Shown here: positions 1 through 13,589 of the stretch, in pieces
How the letters are laid out: each line of letters starts with the position of its first letter
Position numbering within the stretch: position 1 is the stretch's first letter
Assembly (NCBI GenBank): GCA_018697195.1
Contig: CM031857.1
Coordinates: forward strand, 98,642,256-98,706,255
Direction: 5' to 3'
Origin: Certhia americana
Taxonomy: Eukaryota; Chordata; Aves; Passeriformes; Certhiidae
DNA: 64,000 nt
Translations under genes and position numbers: made by a program
Notes under the pieces: generated by a model
The model's database searches: none
What the model was told of the DNA's origin: nothing
The model's input: only the letters and a program-made list of their open reading frames with translations

Positions 1-130
1 GGCTCAACCCCCTGCGCCACAACCCCCGGCCCAGCCCCAGGCCCGGCCCCCGGCCCAGCCCCAGGCCCATACCCTGGCCCAGCCCCCAGGCCCGGCCCCC
101 AGGCCCGGCTCCCCGTCTCTCTCGAGGCAC
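1..130. repeat. C-rich degenerate minisatellite at window edge
   Basis: The first 110 or so bases are almost only C and G, built from irregular copies of short units such as CCCAGGCCCGGCCC. The minus strand therefore carries many closely spaced runs of three to five G. It may be the flank of a CpG island belonging to a gene beyond the left edge, or simply a GC-rich minisatellite. No coding role is supported: the reading frames across it give only low-complexity Gly/Trp/Ala strings. Confidence 0.7.
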
Positions 131-430
131 GGTTGCTTCCCGGGGCAAATGTGACCTCTGGTTTTTGTTCCCCCGCCCCCGTTTCCTGTTATCTCGCAAG
201 GGCATTGCAGCCCCGTGCGCCCCGCCCTGCAGCTCCTGTTACCCGTGTCCGTGATCCCGAGTTTCTGCGCCACGGGTTGCTGCTGGAAAAAAAAAAACAC
301 CCTCTAAGGGGGTGGCTTTTCTTAAAGGAAGACAATAGGCTTTTCTTAAAGGAAGACAATATGTCTTCTGCCCTTTTTTGTGTAACCCATGATCTGTGCA
401 TCCCACTGAGGAAGGAGGACATCAAGTAAG
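131..430. other. GC-rich edge sequence, possible end of a CpG island
   Basis: CpG dinucleotides remain frequent to about position 275 and then fall off. A short poly-A tract at about 286 is followed by a tandem duplication. A gene promoter may lie to the left, but nothing here identifies a transcript, exon or product. Confidence 0.35.
314..361. repeat. Perfect 24-bp tandem duplication
   Basis: Two identical adjacent 24-base copies (314-337 and 338-361), each beginning GGCTTTTCTTAAAGG and ending AAGACAATA. No mismatch separates them, so the duplication is recent or the copies have been kept alike. Confidence 0.95.
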
Positions 431-3400
431 GACAGAGGGCGGCCTGTGTCACTTGTACACACTCCGTGGAATCAAAAATGCTGAATTTTATCCAGAGGAT
501 TTGCGTAGCTTTAAGTGAAGGCAAGCTGCCCCTTCCAAGAGAATGCAAAACCAGGGAGTCCAGTCTGAACTTCACATCCCAAGCCATCTGCAAAGCTAGT
601 TTTCCTTCCCAGACATTACCTCTAGAGTCATGCAGAAGCACAATGAACACCAAAATGCTGGGAAACACTCCTGCTCTTTGCAAATAAAAACGTATTTCAA
701 AAGGAGCCTGAGCTTAGATTCTCATCTCAGAATATTCAGTTCTTGCTTTATTACTTATAAAACATCCTCACTGTCTGAAAGCATGAGCTGTGTAGCCTTC
801 CCACTGGGAAGAGCCCTTGGGCTGAGTGCTACATCCTGGTGCCACTTCAGCAGGAGACCTAGGAAGCCTGCAGCAACTCTCCCCAGCTGAGCAAACACAG
901 GAACCTCTTGATACAGGAAAATGAAAAAAAAATCTAAAGGACAGTTTTTTCCCATGTCCTTCGCTGGCTTTATGTCTAGGCATGATGAAGATAAATTACA
1001 CACGTACATGTGGCTGTGAGCAGGATCAGGGAAGAAATTTTCTGTGCACCAATGTACAACCCAGACACAAATGAAACAGTGCCTTAAATTACACAGAGAG
1101 TATTGCTCAGCTATGCAGTGCTGTGGATTCACCAAAACAATCTAGCAGTCTCTGTTTAAGCAGTATCTTCCTCTGTTTCATCCCAGTCCAACTCCCAATT
1201 ACATAAAGAACAGCAAAACCCTAAAGCTATATTTACTCATGTGTTCTTGGAGAGGAGATGATTATTGCTGCTGGTGGCTCTCAGAAGAAATTTATGTGAG
1301 ATAAGATCTAAGGAGAAAATGAAAATGAACAATGGTCATTTGGAAACAGGCTGTTCTCTGAGGGTGATATTTTCAAGCAAGTGTTGACATGTGGGGTCAA
1401 TGAGAAGCTGAGTGAGAAGGAAGTTGATATGAATAAAATATACACAATGAGAGGCTTGGCTGAAATTGAAAAGTTTATGGGCTTCCTCATAAAATTTCCA
1501 CTGCTCCCTTGTTACAGGCCACATTGGAAAGATCATATGAGCAGCTTATCATGAAACAGTTCATGTCACTGTTTTCTCATCCTGATAGAAAGCAGAAGAA
1601 TCTGTGCTTATTTTAAGCAAAGTTTTGAACCCAAAGTGGAGGGAAATTTTAAAAGTAACATCTTTGAAGAGAATGAAAGAGAAAACGTCATTGCAGAGTT
1701 GCATTACAATGCAGAAAACAGCATTTGAAATACAAACAGTTCATGGTTGTTAAACCAGGCATTCACTGTGGATTCTTCATTTTCCCATTTTCCTTTTTGT
1801 ATTAATCTCAGCTGCGTGGCTAGGGCCCACAGGGTGCCTTGCACACCTTTGATGACACATTGCATCCATCCTCCTGTGTTCCTCAAAGGCTCAGCTCTGA
1901 AGGAGAAACCACTGCCTGCTACCAGGACAGAAACAAAGGGGACATCTGCACAGATGGGCTCCAGTCTCAGCCAGAACGTGCACAGATGAGGGGCAGCCAG
2001 AAATTGGTTCTAAAACCCCATCTCAGCTGTGATTTGCCTTTCAACCCACAGGCAGGTACCTAACTCCCCTCTGAGCTCCAGGGGCTCTGGGAGGGCCCCA
2101 AAAGCAAGTAAAGGGAAGTCTTGACCTTTGGGGTTTGCATAAGGGAGCAGGTGGGGATTTAATGTTCACATAACCTTTATCAACCTTCAACACTGCAGAA
2201 GGACCTGCCCAAAACCCTTTGAATAAACTGAACAGTAAATTCACAGAGCAAGATATTTGTGTTTCATTACTGGGTCTGCTGGTGTTGCTGTCTGACATAT
2301 TTTGGCCTCTTTGCTTCAGCTTCCTCAGAAAACTGCAGAACAGTATTTTCATCAGTAGGTTCATCCTTTTTTTAAATATGGCATTTTTTAAATGCAGCTT
2401 TCAAGGACCAAAGCTGTGGTCAGAATTCCCAGTAGGGCAGTGTTCTTTTGTTGTTAAGTACCTGACATCACACCAAGTGCATATTTTGGCTAGGTTGCCA
2501 TCCACATTCTTCTTTTTTGTGGTGGAATATCAGTTTCATCCATGTGAAACTTCAGGATATGATTGATCTAAGTATGTCTTTATAGAGCATGTGCACTGCT
2601 GCAATATCCAAATGTTATGGGCAGTAATTAGGAATTAATTTGAACTAGTTATAGTAGACTTCATTAAAGAAATTATTGAAGTGGTTTGTAATTAAAATAA
2701 TATACTAATACAATTAAAAGATAATTTTGGCTTTTTTTTTTAAAGAAACAAGCAATAGCAAACACCAAAATAATCAGCTTTGTTAGATAACTTGGTTGTA
2801 CTAAAACAGTAATTAAAACCCAACTTGATATCACTAATGTGAATCTTCAAATTAATAAGATGGGGTTTATTTGTCTGTTTTGCAATGCAAACCACATAAT
2901 TGTATTTTTGAAAACTGAATCTTAATTCTCTCAGTGGCAAAGATGGATGAAATAAAGATAGATAGATCTTCTTGAACTGAAAAGTTTATTGAACACCAGA
3001 AGTTTTTCAGCAGAGACACATTTATATTTCCTGGTTGAGAGGTAGAAGCAACCAAAATATGTAATAAGCCAGGCAGTGTTGTTTAGTGAAGCTTCTGTTG
3101 ATTTGAATAGATTCTGTATGATACTGTTAGGCTATTAATATGTGGAAAATTACATACCCTGAGCCACTGTTTAAAGACGTATCATTTTTCCAAAAGTCTG
3201 GTTTAAACATAAGCAAAAGAAAGGAAGTACAACGGGGATATTTGGAATCTATCTATATTTAGGGGGGATTTTTTTGAACCTTAGTTTTGTGACCAAGAGT
3301 ATGGACATGTTCAAGTCCAAGCTGCTTATGAGCAGCTTCATCCAGTGTACCATCAGATAGCCAGGGAGGCAGATAGGAGAAGGAGAACCCTTCCTTTGCA

Positions 3401-3989
3401 TGAAATGAAGTTAAGAAACAGTCAAGTCTGTTCTTTTCTTTTATTTAGAAGTGTTGGCACATCTTAAGACAGCAATGTCTGTATGCAACACGCTTGCAAA
3501 TGCATACAAAATGTCTCTTCTGAATGGATTTCTTCTTCTTCCAGGGAAGCATACACAGAAAGTAGGTGTCAGTACAAGCTCGGTTAGTCTCTCCATGACC
3601 AATGACTGTTGTATGACTGCAGCATCTTGTGCTCAAGGACCATAGTAATGACCACATTTATTTGCTTGATAGAAGAAAACTTTTTTGTATTAAATTAGAT
3701 GGCTAATTCACTGGGGCATATTGAATGTCACAGAATTTGCTCCCAGTTGCAACATCTGGAAGTTAACGTTACAGAATGAATGTGACTTAGAGGTGCCTGA
3801 GTGTCTCTGCTGCCAATGAGAGCACTGTGTGGCTGTGTGACACTGTGGGCAGTGTGACTAGTGCTGGCTGGTGCTCAGCACACACAGCTGGGAACTATCT
3901 CCAGGCATCCATTTAGGTAATTGTAAACAATATATTCTTCTTGCTTCTCTAATGATGGATGATTTCTTCTTCATTCTGCTAGAACAAGG
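431..3989. other. Intergenic, no gene recognised
   Basis: AT-rich sequence with short poly-A and poly-T tracts. An AATAAA hexamer at 683 stands alone, with no recognisable exon before it. All reading frames are short and resemble no family I know. Confidence 0.6.
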
Positions 3990-4098
3990 TATTTATTGAC
4001 CAACTTCATCTAGTAAATGTTCCTGCTCATTGCAGGGGCATTGGACTGGATGACCTTTACAGGTCCCTTGGAACCCAAACTATTCTGTAATTCTAGAA
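3990..4098 (+). mobile_element. CR1 LINE 3' end
   Basis: The segment reads like the diagnostic avian CR1 3' terminus: a GCAGGGGCATTGGACTGGAT block, then GACCTTTACAGGTCCCTTGG, then AACCCAAACTATTCTGTAATTCT. It is truncated at its 5' end, as nearly all CR1 copies are, and has diverged from the usual consensus (for example GGAACCC instead of CCAACCC). It is non-coding and old. Confidence 0.85.
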
Positions 4099-6382
4099 TT
4101 TACCTTGTTGCACCACTTCCAAATTTGTGGGCATTGCAAAACCTGTATTACAACTGCCGTAACTTGCAATGCATTAGTAGTGTGCAACTCAAATTTCTTC
4201 TAGGATAGAGTGTGGAGTGGAAGCTAAGAAGTGAGTAAAAGTACATGTCAGAACAAATAAATCCATAAATGTAAAATAATTAATGCTAAGGCATAATCAA
4301 TCCCATCTGAACAGTAAATAAACTCACTAAGCAGCTAACAAAGAGGAAACTGGAATTCCTTTATGCATACAAGAAGAAGTCTATTGCGAGAGGTTATGGA
4401 GCTTTTCTCCCTTTGGGTTTGTCAGGGAAATAGCCTCACAACAACTTCCCATATTCTACTAAAGATTTTCTATTTCATTTACACATTTATATTCTATTCT
4501 TATGTGAGACAGTTACTCTAGGAAGGTAACCCAAGTGATAAATCTGGGTGGAGAAACTTTAACCTACACCTCAGTTTTCTTCCATGGGAATCATAGTGTT
4601 TACTGCTCTGCTTATGCAGGAGCTGAGCTGGAAAAGGAGCTCTGAGCCTGTGTATGAGATGATAGCAACCATTTGCCCTTGGTTGGGTCAGTCCACTCTT
4701 ATCTCTGTATTCTAATAACTAGGTTTCCAGTGGGGCAGGATCTTTGCTAAGATAGAAGATATATATTTGTCCTTATATTTGTTTTCCACATGGATACTCT
4801 TTTCTTGGGTATTTCTTTTTAAGATGGCTTTAGATTTCAACCACTACAATATGTGAGGGTCTCAGATGAATTTTTTTTTTTTCTATATGGGAAAGACTGT
4901 TGTTTAGGGTTTTTTGTTTGTTTTGTTTTCAAATCCTAGTTGCATGGGGAGGGACCAGAAGCATAGAGATTTTACAGCTCTGATTCTCAAACACAGTGAG
5001 CCACCCAACTCCTACATGGCAGAAATTCTTTTGTGTGTTGGAGGGTCTGAGCATGACTTGGTTGGAATCACTCAGAAAGCACACGGCTGACTGGGGAATC
5101 TGGACAATGAATTGGCCTTCTGTGTCTCCAGTGAAAACAAGCTTGCTGTGCATGCTTGGAACAGTCCTCCAGCAGCAAGAGGTGAAGATAAGTGAACAAG
5201 AAGGGTTTGGAGAGGGTGCTACATGTCACCTTAGGGCGTTTCTTTCAGCATGGCAGTATTTTATGGGACAAATTATTAGATTGTACTGAGAGGAGGAAGT
5301 TCATTGGTAAAATTAAAAATTAAAATCCAAAACAGAATTGCATTTTCAGGATTTGTGAAGCATAGAGAAAAGACGGTGTGTTCATAACAAACATTTTTTA
5401 AGATAAATATATTGATGTCAATTACTCCCTGTTTCTGACTCAGTGCCCACAGTGTATGTGTATGAAGTGATGAATTTTTCCTGACTGCAGTTGCTGAAAG
5501 AATTTTTTTAATCTTCACTTTAAGCATAAGAGCACATCTGCTACAGTCTTTACACATCTTGCTTTTCCTTTTAACCCACAAAATATTCCCTTTAAATTTT
5601 AATTCTAAGGACTACAATATAAAAACCTTTTTTAAACGGGACATGCCTTTTGGACAATCTGGCATTTTAATGGAACAAAGTCTTCACTAAAAATCTGCTG
5701 TAAAGCTGATCCTGTTTTATTGAGAAAATTAGACACAGCATTGAGTACCCATTTTTTGTTTCATTCTTTGTAGCACAAGTAGCTCCAAATGAAACTCTTT
5801 GAGCATTAGTGTGACAAGGGGGGCAAAAATGCACCATAAGTCAACTGCTACTCATAGAAAACCTACAAAGAGGTTTCTTTAAAAAGCAAACACCTTGAAC
5901 TTTCAGAGGCAAAGCCTGAATGAACAACTGCAGTCTTAAAAATGCCTTAAACTGAAGGGTTTTGCATTCCTTAGGACCACTAAAAGAAGTGAATTCCCAA
6001 AAAAGAAGAAAAAAAAAACCTCACACATTGAGACCATTCTGCTACTAGGTGCCCAAGACACAACCAGGACTGTTACTTCTAGGTCACCAGCCTACACAGA
6101 CATTCATCCTGGTTAGACAGTGTGCCATGCACTTAATAAAGGTCTTCTTTCATCCCCTGCAATCTTGTGTAAACTGTCATTTCTCCAGAGCTTTGTGAAG
6201 TGTGAATTCAAGCATATAAACTCCTAATGACACAACAGGAACTTGTACCAACACAATCCAGCTACCATGTGAAGGTCAGGCCTGGAGTTCACTGTCATGC
6301 CAGTCAGCAGTGAACTCCCAAATAATGTGTTCATTCTGGGATACAAGAAAACAAAGTTCTCTTGAGTGACAGGGGACACCAA
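4099..6382. other. Intergenic, no gene recognised
   Basis: AT-rich unique-looking sequence with T-rich tracts near 4870-4930 and a short A-tract near 6000-6017. I see no exon-like frame, RNA gene or mobile element. Confidence 0.6.
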
Positions 6383-6410
6383 TATTTCAGTACTATCAAG
6401 TACTGAAATA
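6383..6410. repeat. Perfect 12-bp inverted repeat
   Basis: The arm TATTTCAGTACT (6383-6394) is followed by a 4-base spacer and its exact reverse complement (6399-6410). The stem is too short for a microRNA precursor. Confidence 0.9.
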
Positions 6411-9400
6411 CAGTAAAAGCCTTTGGAAATGAGATATATGGGGGGTCTTTTCTCCACCAGCTGAATATGTGCCGAGGTAGACAGCTCACAATTAAGTCTG
6501 TAGCAGAAAGAATAGAAGCCCTTACCTGCTGTGCCTTCCTGATACATAACTGCATTTTCTCTGTCCCTACATATGAACACCCCACATCTCCCCACTCTTA
6601 CCCACATTGTGTGGGGAAAAGTAGTTGTGCCACTTGTGCTAGTTCATTTTGCTATAGCTTGGTATCAGATATATTTAGGATGGTAACAATACCCTAACGC
6701 AGTTCTCTATTACACCACCACACCATCCCAGTTCCTCAGATGAGGATTGATTTATTCTCTGCTTGGACATGTTAACTCAACAAGTAGCAATGATTCTGCA
6801 TGCCAACCATCCATGATATTTGTGACACTTTAATGGCAACTGTAATTTCCTTTCATGCAAACGAAGGGTTCTGGCACAGCTCAGGAGGAAGGATCATCTT
6901 TTCTAAAAGAGAAACTGCTCGGGAAGAAAATCCCCAGTTTGTGATTATATTTGAGATTATTTTTTTCTACAAGAAATTCTCAGAGTTTTCAATTAAATAA
7001 AATTAAGACAAACAATGATGAATTTTGGAAAAGACACAAGCTTTGTGCTTGACATATACAGCAAGGATATAAAAAGTCAGTGATTAATCCTGAAAAGAGA
7101 CTTTGGATGCTGCCTTTCCTCCATTCCTCCAAAAGTCTTTGCAGCCCCGTGTTTAGATCCTTCACATACAATACAGGAGAGTCATGTTCAACTCTTTGCT
7201 CTGATGTGTATTTGAATTATTTAAACTCAAAGAGTTCCAAAAAAGGCAGTAAAAGAAATCTGACACATCAATTCCGTAACTTTTGTCATCCCCCCTCTTC
7301 TCCTCCATCCCCCTCCCCTCCAGATAATAGTCTTTGTGGTCAAAGTAACTTCTAATGCCCTTGGCAAACAGTGTCACAGCAAGTGTTGGGTGTGGAACTC
7401 ACACCAAGCAAATGTGCTGTTCACTGTCTCACATGGCTGTAAGAGGCTTGCTCCTGCCTGGATGTTCCAGCATGGAACAAAGAAACCCTTCCTGACTAAA
7501 CTGGTCAAAATTATTGGTATGATCCCATGAAACGCTTCTTTTGAGATATGAACTGTATGAACCCTTTTCAGTTTCCACAAGAGAAGCTCTGGGTCAGCTC
7601 TAACCACCCCGTCTTTGCACACTTGGTGTTACACATAGCACATCTAAAGGGAACCCTTCTTAGCAAGAATTCTGTTGGTTTCTGACTTCTTAGGTGTTTT
7701 TTTCTGTTCCCATTGTAATTTCCCCCTTATCTCAGATGGGTCATCTTCTTGTTCTTCCCACCATCCACCAGAAAAGCTTAGCTCCTGAGACACTAACACC
7801 CTTCACTTTTCACTATTGTCCCTGCAGGTGCAGCAGACACTGCTGTCACTGGTGCAGTGACATAAACTTGCCTGCACCCTGCATGGTGTTCATTCAGCAG
7901 ATGTCTCATGTCTCACAACATGAGAAGCAGGGCCTGTGATGAGGGAACTTCTTCCAGTTTCTTAATGAAAGCTGTGTTCACCCTCTCTTCTTAACTTGGC
8001 AGTCTGTAGACTCCTACCACTCTGTCTCCTTTGTGACTTCCCTCCTGATCCCATAAACTGTTGGCAGATTATCATCTTTTCCCTACCAAAGCTCCATGCA
8101 GCTAAGCTGTCTCACTGTGTGCAGCACAACCCACCAGAGCACTGGAGTCACGAGGGCTATCCCACAGCATCCTGGCAGGAGAACTGACTGAAGAAGCAGC
8201 TTTGATGCACTTTGATGCATCTTTGAGCAAATGGTTGACTGCCCAAAGGGCAACCTTAGAGGTCTTCTGCTTCTTAGCTCTGACCCAGAGATGATCAGTC
8301 TGTAACTGGTTTGATAAAGCCATGCAAAGAGATGGCACTTTCATACTTTCCTCTACTTGCAGAGCAGTAATCAACTGCTGTTATGTCACCTTTTAGGCAA
8401 GCAGCTCCTACAGCAGTTCAACAAGTGGGAGATGTTCTGATGAAGAGCAGACTAAATGTGCTCATTCTGTAGCTAGTGGAAATGTAACTTTTCTCAGTTG
8501 CTTTCAGGTTGTGAAGTAGCTTTTTAAAAGAGCATCTTAATCCACTGTTTGGCATTGCAAGTTTCACACATGGACCATCTGCCTCTTGTTTACCCTCTTC
8601 TCTCTGGTCCTTCTCTTTCATTCTCACCTCATATTAAATTTCTGGCTGAAGATATGCTGAACAGTTGGTCTGAACAGCAGAGCCACCTGACATCTGTTTT
8701 CAGAAAACAAAGCTAATCAATTGACAACTCAAGGACCAAACCTTTTGGGTTTTTTACATACACTACCGAGCAGTTACAGACAGCAGTGTTGCCAAAAAAT
8801 CTGGACATTATGCTTTATAAGAGCAATGTCTCATTAATCTGAGAAAACTTCATGGACTATATATATGTTCTTCCTTCTTCATATCCTATAGAAAATAGCA
8901 TTCTGCATCACCATGGAAAACAAAGATAATTTTATATTGTAGATGATATTGTATCTGTAATCCCTGTGTGCACACAAATGCATATCTACAGCTTTCTGGT
9001 CTCTCTCAAAACAGGTACAAAGACATACATATATGCTATAGGAATAGAGGCCTTGGGAAAGTATTTGCTCACAATAGCTTTAGAATGCATCTGAAATTTC
9101 TGTGTAATATAAGGAAAATATTCCAAATTTCCTAAGGAGACATAGAATACATGGAAGAATAGGAGACTAGAACTTAAATTTAGTCTCAGGCCTGACTGCT
9201 CTGACAAATAATTGCCTGCCTGCACAGCAGGAACTGCAACTACAAAGCTTACTAATCACTTGGCAAGACTCTTGAGGACTGAGTTACTTGGTAAGGCTCA
9301 AAACCAGCATGAGTGCCACAACTAGAGCTGGAGTTTCCTTCCTTTACTAATTTAAATACATTGCCACCTACTGGCTATATTGCTGTGTGAATATAACAAA

Positions 9401-11204
9401 CCGGTGATTTCAAGGGTACAAAATCAACCACCTGTGTTCTCTCCATATGAAAATTATATACACTAATAGTAGAATAATTAAAAGTTTGTTTCCATCTGTT
9501 TTTAGTGAGGAAAGCATACTTGATAGTTTTTTCTCCTTTTTCTCCTTTTTTTTTTTTTTCCTCCTTAAACTATATCAATAAAAACAGTTTTGTACATTTA
9601 GAAGTTCCATCATGTGGCCATATTTGGCTATGCTAGAGGGTATAATGTGACTGTTAATAAATGTAATTAGTGTCCTGGTCTGCCTGTACCTGCCTCTTTT
9701 CTTAGACACACAATATGTCTCAGGGAAGAGAATATATTTTTTGTCTGTTTGATTAAAGCAGAAGAGATCCCAGCAGAAGAACTGCCTGGGTGTAGGTACT
9801 AGAAATATAAGATTTAAGCAAGGCTGTGGTCACAGTCTAGCTAAAGAATGGTCATGCATCAATAAATCTACTGTATAATTTGCTGTTAGCAATCAGTGAA
9901 TTAAACTGCACTAAAAATGCTGCTAATGATCCTAATCTTTGAAACAGCAAAGCAGATTGGAATCACATTCTGGGAAAAAAAAAATATATATAAGAGCACA
10001 GTTAATCTGTAGAATAATATAGTACTGCAATAATGCTTTTTTCCAAACAAGAAAATCCAAACAAGATCTAATTCAGGGGTTTTGGTAAGTGATAAAGGCA
10101 AGTTGCATTTGATTCTGGTCCAACCCGAGCTTTGCCAATGAAAACCCAAGAATTGCACAGGATGAAGAAAATCACCTTCATTTACATTTGCTCTAAATTT
10201 ATTCTGTCACCTTCCTCCAGCTGATTGATGTTGAATAATATAAATATTATTCTACCAATTCAGCCAGCAAAGGGCTTTTTCAAAGCTTTGATGCAAATTA
10301 CATCACTTAAAAAAAAGTTCAAATGTGATTTGTCTAAATTTGTATTGAAACAGGTCAGAGAGTGCTCACTGAACCTGCACCAATTGAATGCATAAAGGCA
10401 GTAACCTTTCACTGCTAATGGAGGTAAATATTTGCAGAAAAGAGATTTTTAGTTAAGTGTAACCAGAATCACAAGAGGATGTTTTTCACACTTCCTAAAT
10501 TATAGCCTATTACATAGTGTTGTAAAGTAATTTTACTATTTAGCTTAGTCTGCAGTAAACTGAAATATCTCTACTCAAAGATGAGATTTTCTAAAGAGGA
10601 CTTTCAGATACAGTGATTTAGATGTCTTGACTTTATATGTTCAGCTGATTTCCTTACATTTATTGATTGTCCTGTGCAGATCACCGCTCCTAAATTTCAC
10701 ATATGGCTATGTCTTCAGATTTCATTAGTGTCAAGCACAATGCAGTGAAGGAAAATTACATACTCAGCAGAAACCTTTATTAGATAACTACATAAATGCT
10801 CTCTTCAAAAATTGGCAGCAGCAGTAACCATTTCTAGTGGGACTCGTACCAACAAGTGGTCTCAAACAACTACTTGACTTACATAAATGGAAAACTGCTC
10901 AGTCCTTTCCTCCAATTGTTGGGATTTACTTTGAGGATTTCTATTGAAAACAGAAACTGTATTCCTAGGTTAAGAGAGCTCTGAAGCCATTCTTCAGAAA
11001 ACACTTGGAGAATGAGCCGTTGATGTCCACTTATCTTAGAAAGCTTCTGTAAAAACATCAGTGAAGGATAAGCTGTCATGGGTCCCAAAACAATATTAGT
11101 TATTAGACCATCTCCTCTGAAAAGTTACAGTGTACTGAAGTACTGTGCAAATATGGAATTACTGTAGCCTCACAGTTTGCCTCTTTACCAAGTAACAGAA
11201 AGGT
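6411..11204. other. Intergenic, no gene recognised
   Basis: The sequence includes a pyrimidine tract at about 7285-7320, a poly-T tract at about 9530-9565 and a small direct doubling of CTTTGATGCA near 8197-8220. Reading frames are short and resemble no known protein. No RNA gene was seen. Confidence 0.6.
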
Positions 11205-11448
11205 TCTGGAAAGAGAGCAGGGTTAGATTAGATATCAGAAAAAATTCTTCACTCTGCAGGTGATGAGGCACTGAAACAGGTTGCTCAGAGAACATGTGGA
11301 TGCCCCATCCTTGGAAGTGTTCTGGGCTAGGCTGGATAGTGTCCTGAGCAAGGTGATCCAGTGGAAGGTGTCCCTGCCCATTGCAGGAGGGTTGGAACGA
11401 GAGGATCTTTAAGGTCCCTTTAACCCAAACCATTTTCTGATCCTATGA
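11205..11448 (+). mobile_element. CR1 LINE 3' fragment
   Basis: About 240 bases match the typical avian CR1 3' region in order: TTAGATTAGATATCAGAAAA, then an ATTCTTCACT block, then TGATGAGGCACTGAAACAGG, then GGTGTCCCTGCCCATTGCAG, and finally GATCTTTAAGGTCCCTTTAA with the ATTTTCTGATCCTATGA tail. It covers the last part of the ORF2 region and the 3' UTR of a 5'-truncated copy. It is diverged, with no intact frame. Confidence 0.92.
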
Positions 11449-13347
11449 TAGCTCTGCTGCAGCACTTAGCTTGACAAGGAGCAGCATCCAAAATACTTCT
11501 TTCAGAATGACAAAATATCTAACATTTTTTACCCTGGGGGTATATAATACAAGTTCCTTTTAATCTCTCTATGCCATCCTTCTGTTTTAATCTTTTCCCT
11601 GTGCTCTCTTATCCTTTGGTAACTTTTCACAGCTGTGAAAGTTACCTGTTGCAGGCAACTAAATTTTCAGATTTTTGGCAGCTGGGAAGTTTAACACAGC
11701 GCACAGCATGACAAAACACGATATTTAAAATACGGTGAGGACAAAGTGCTGTCTTTTATTTCAGTATAAATACCCTTCAAAGAGAGACAGTGAGGGGAAC
11801 AGCCACTGTCTTGGAATTCCCGGGAAAACTAACCTGTGAGCAGCCATGGGATGGCGATCTCGATTCACACAACCACAGCTTGAACACCAGAATGCTGAAA
11901 GACTTGCATAAAATAACTACATTCAGTCACTTATTCTTCATCCAAATCTATGACAAGTTAATCAATTCCTTTTCTCTCAGCCAGGCTTGGTCTTAGTAAT
12001 GCCACTAAGACCTACAGGCTGAGAAGCCTAATGTTTATCCACAATGCAACAAGGAGGATTTTTCAGAAACATTTTATTAGACTTCAGAAGTATTCAAAGA
12101 GAATTTAATAAACTGAAATAGTTTAAGGTACATCCAGTGGCACAATGAATAATGGCCCTTATAAAAACCGGTGATCAATTTTATATTCAGATTTTCTGTA
12201 CTCTTAAAATTCTGTATTCTTAAATTCAAATTTGTACACTTTTTTCTATTTCAGGTTTGGGTTTTTTTCAGGAATCAGATTAAAGTGAGGGTAGCTACTG
12301 TAGAACAGGCACAATCATAGGTATTTTATCAGGGACAGAAACTGAGTTGTAGTATTAGAAGTGACAATAAAATAAAGGCAGATGATTTTGGTTTAAAGTC
12401 AAAATCTTGACACACAACCATGGTGATAGCCTTGTAGTCCCCAAATCTGATTTGAATGAGTTTAATAAAGGAGGAGATGAATTTTCTTTAGGCATGTCAC
12501 AATCTGAGATCTCTGTGCATAAGCAGAAGTTAAGGGAAATATGAGTCACATCAGCAAAACCACAAAAAATAAAAACCACACAATGCACCTTAAAAATATT
12601 TCAAGTTGCGGCTCTACATTCTGAAACCATACTAAGTTTTTCAAGTGCTTTCCATCTTCAGACCCATTTGATTTCAAATTCCCTTTGTGGAAGAACAGAA
12701 GACATCAAAACAAGAAATGACGACCTACAATTGTGTGGGGACAGACCAGCTCTCATTAACTGCAGTACAGCATTACAGTATATTATACAAACCTCCAGTG
12801 ATAGCTCAAACATAAAAGCCCAAAGAACAGCCAAGGTGTCTCTCTGAGAGCTGTTGGAAACTGATGGCTGATGGTGCTGCATTTGGATTTTTAGAGGACC
12901 TTCACCTTTGAGAAATGCTCCCACAATGTGTATGCAGCTAATTGTACCAGTGAAGCCACCTGGTTTTCACCTGTAGCACACCACAGTTAGAGATCATGTT
13001 GAAAACAGCAGAAAGGCTGAATTTTCTGGTCATGACATGTTTAATTTTTGTTACACTCACAAATTCTTAGAGAAGTATTATTTTTTGGCTTAACCACACA
13101 ATAAAGTTAAGATACAGATAAAGAAGTGTGGATTTACAGCCTGTTATTCACTGGAGTCTTGAAGCAGCTCTCTGTATGTTCTAAGGTAAGTTGCTTCATA
13201 CAATGCTCTGTAGATGCTCAAGAGGACAGATAGCATAAGGTGTCTAGACAGTTGTTAAGGTCACAGCTTCATTTTACTGTGCACTGACTTCTCTATGCAA
13301 ACAAGCTCGGCTTGAGCAAGAGCAGAAGAGTGAGTCTAATCCACAAG
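11449..13347. other. Intergenic, no gene recognised
   Basis: AT-rich unique-looking sequence. I see no exon, RNA gene or mobile element. Confidence 0.6.
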
Positions 13348-13407
13348 TTACCAAGGAAGGGAAAAAGAATGGAAAGCAGCAAAAGAGAAAGTGGCAACTA
13401 AGTTGCA
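13348..13407. repeat. Direct repeat, copy 1
   Basis: About 60 bases running from TTACCAAGGAA through AAAGAATGGAAAGCAGCAAA to AACTAAGTTGCA. A closely similar copy lies at 13590-13647. By eye about 85 percent of positions match, with a 2-base gap. It is purine-rich and has no coding potential. Confidence 0.8.
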
Positions 13408-13589
13408 GGGGAGCAGTATTCATCCTTTTCCCTTCTTTAAATGTATTTTTCATGCCGCAAGTGGCTGGCTGCTGCTCAGGCTTTCAGTCATCACTGCCGT
13501 ACACAAATGCAAGAAGATTCACTGATCTAATTCCATGAAGCTCTCTGAAATGCAAATGATCCCTGACAAGCAAGTCAAAGGCTTCTCCC

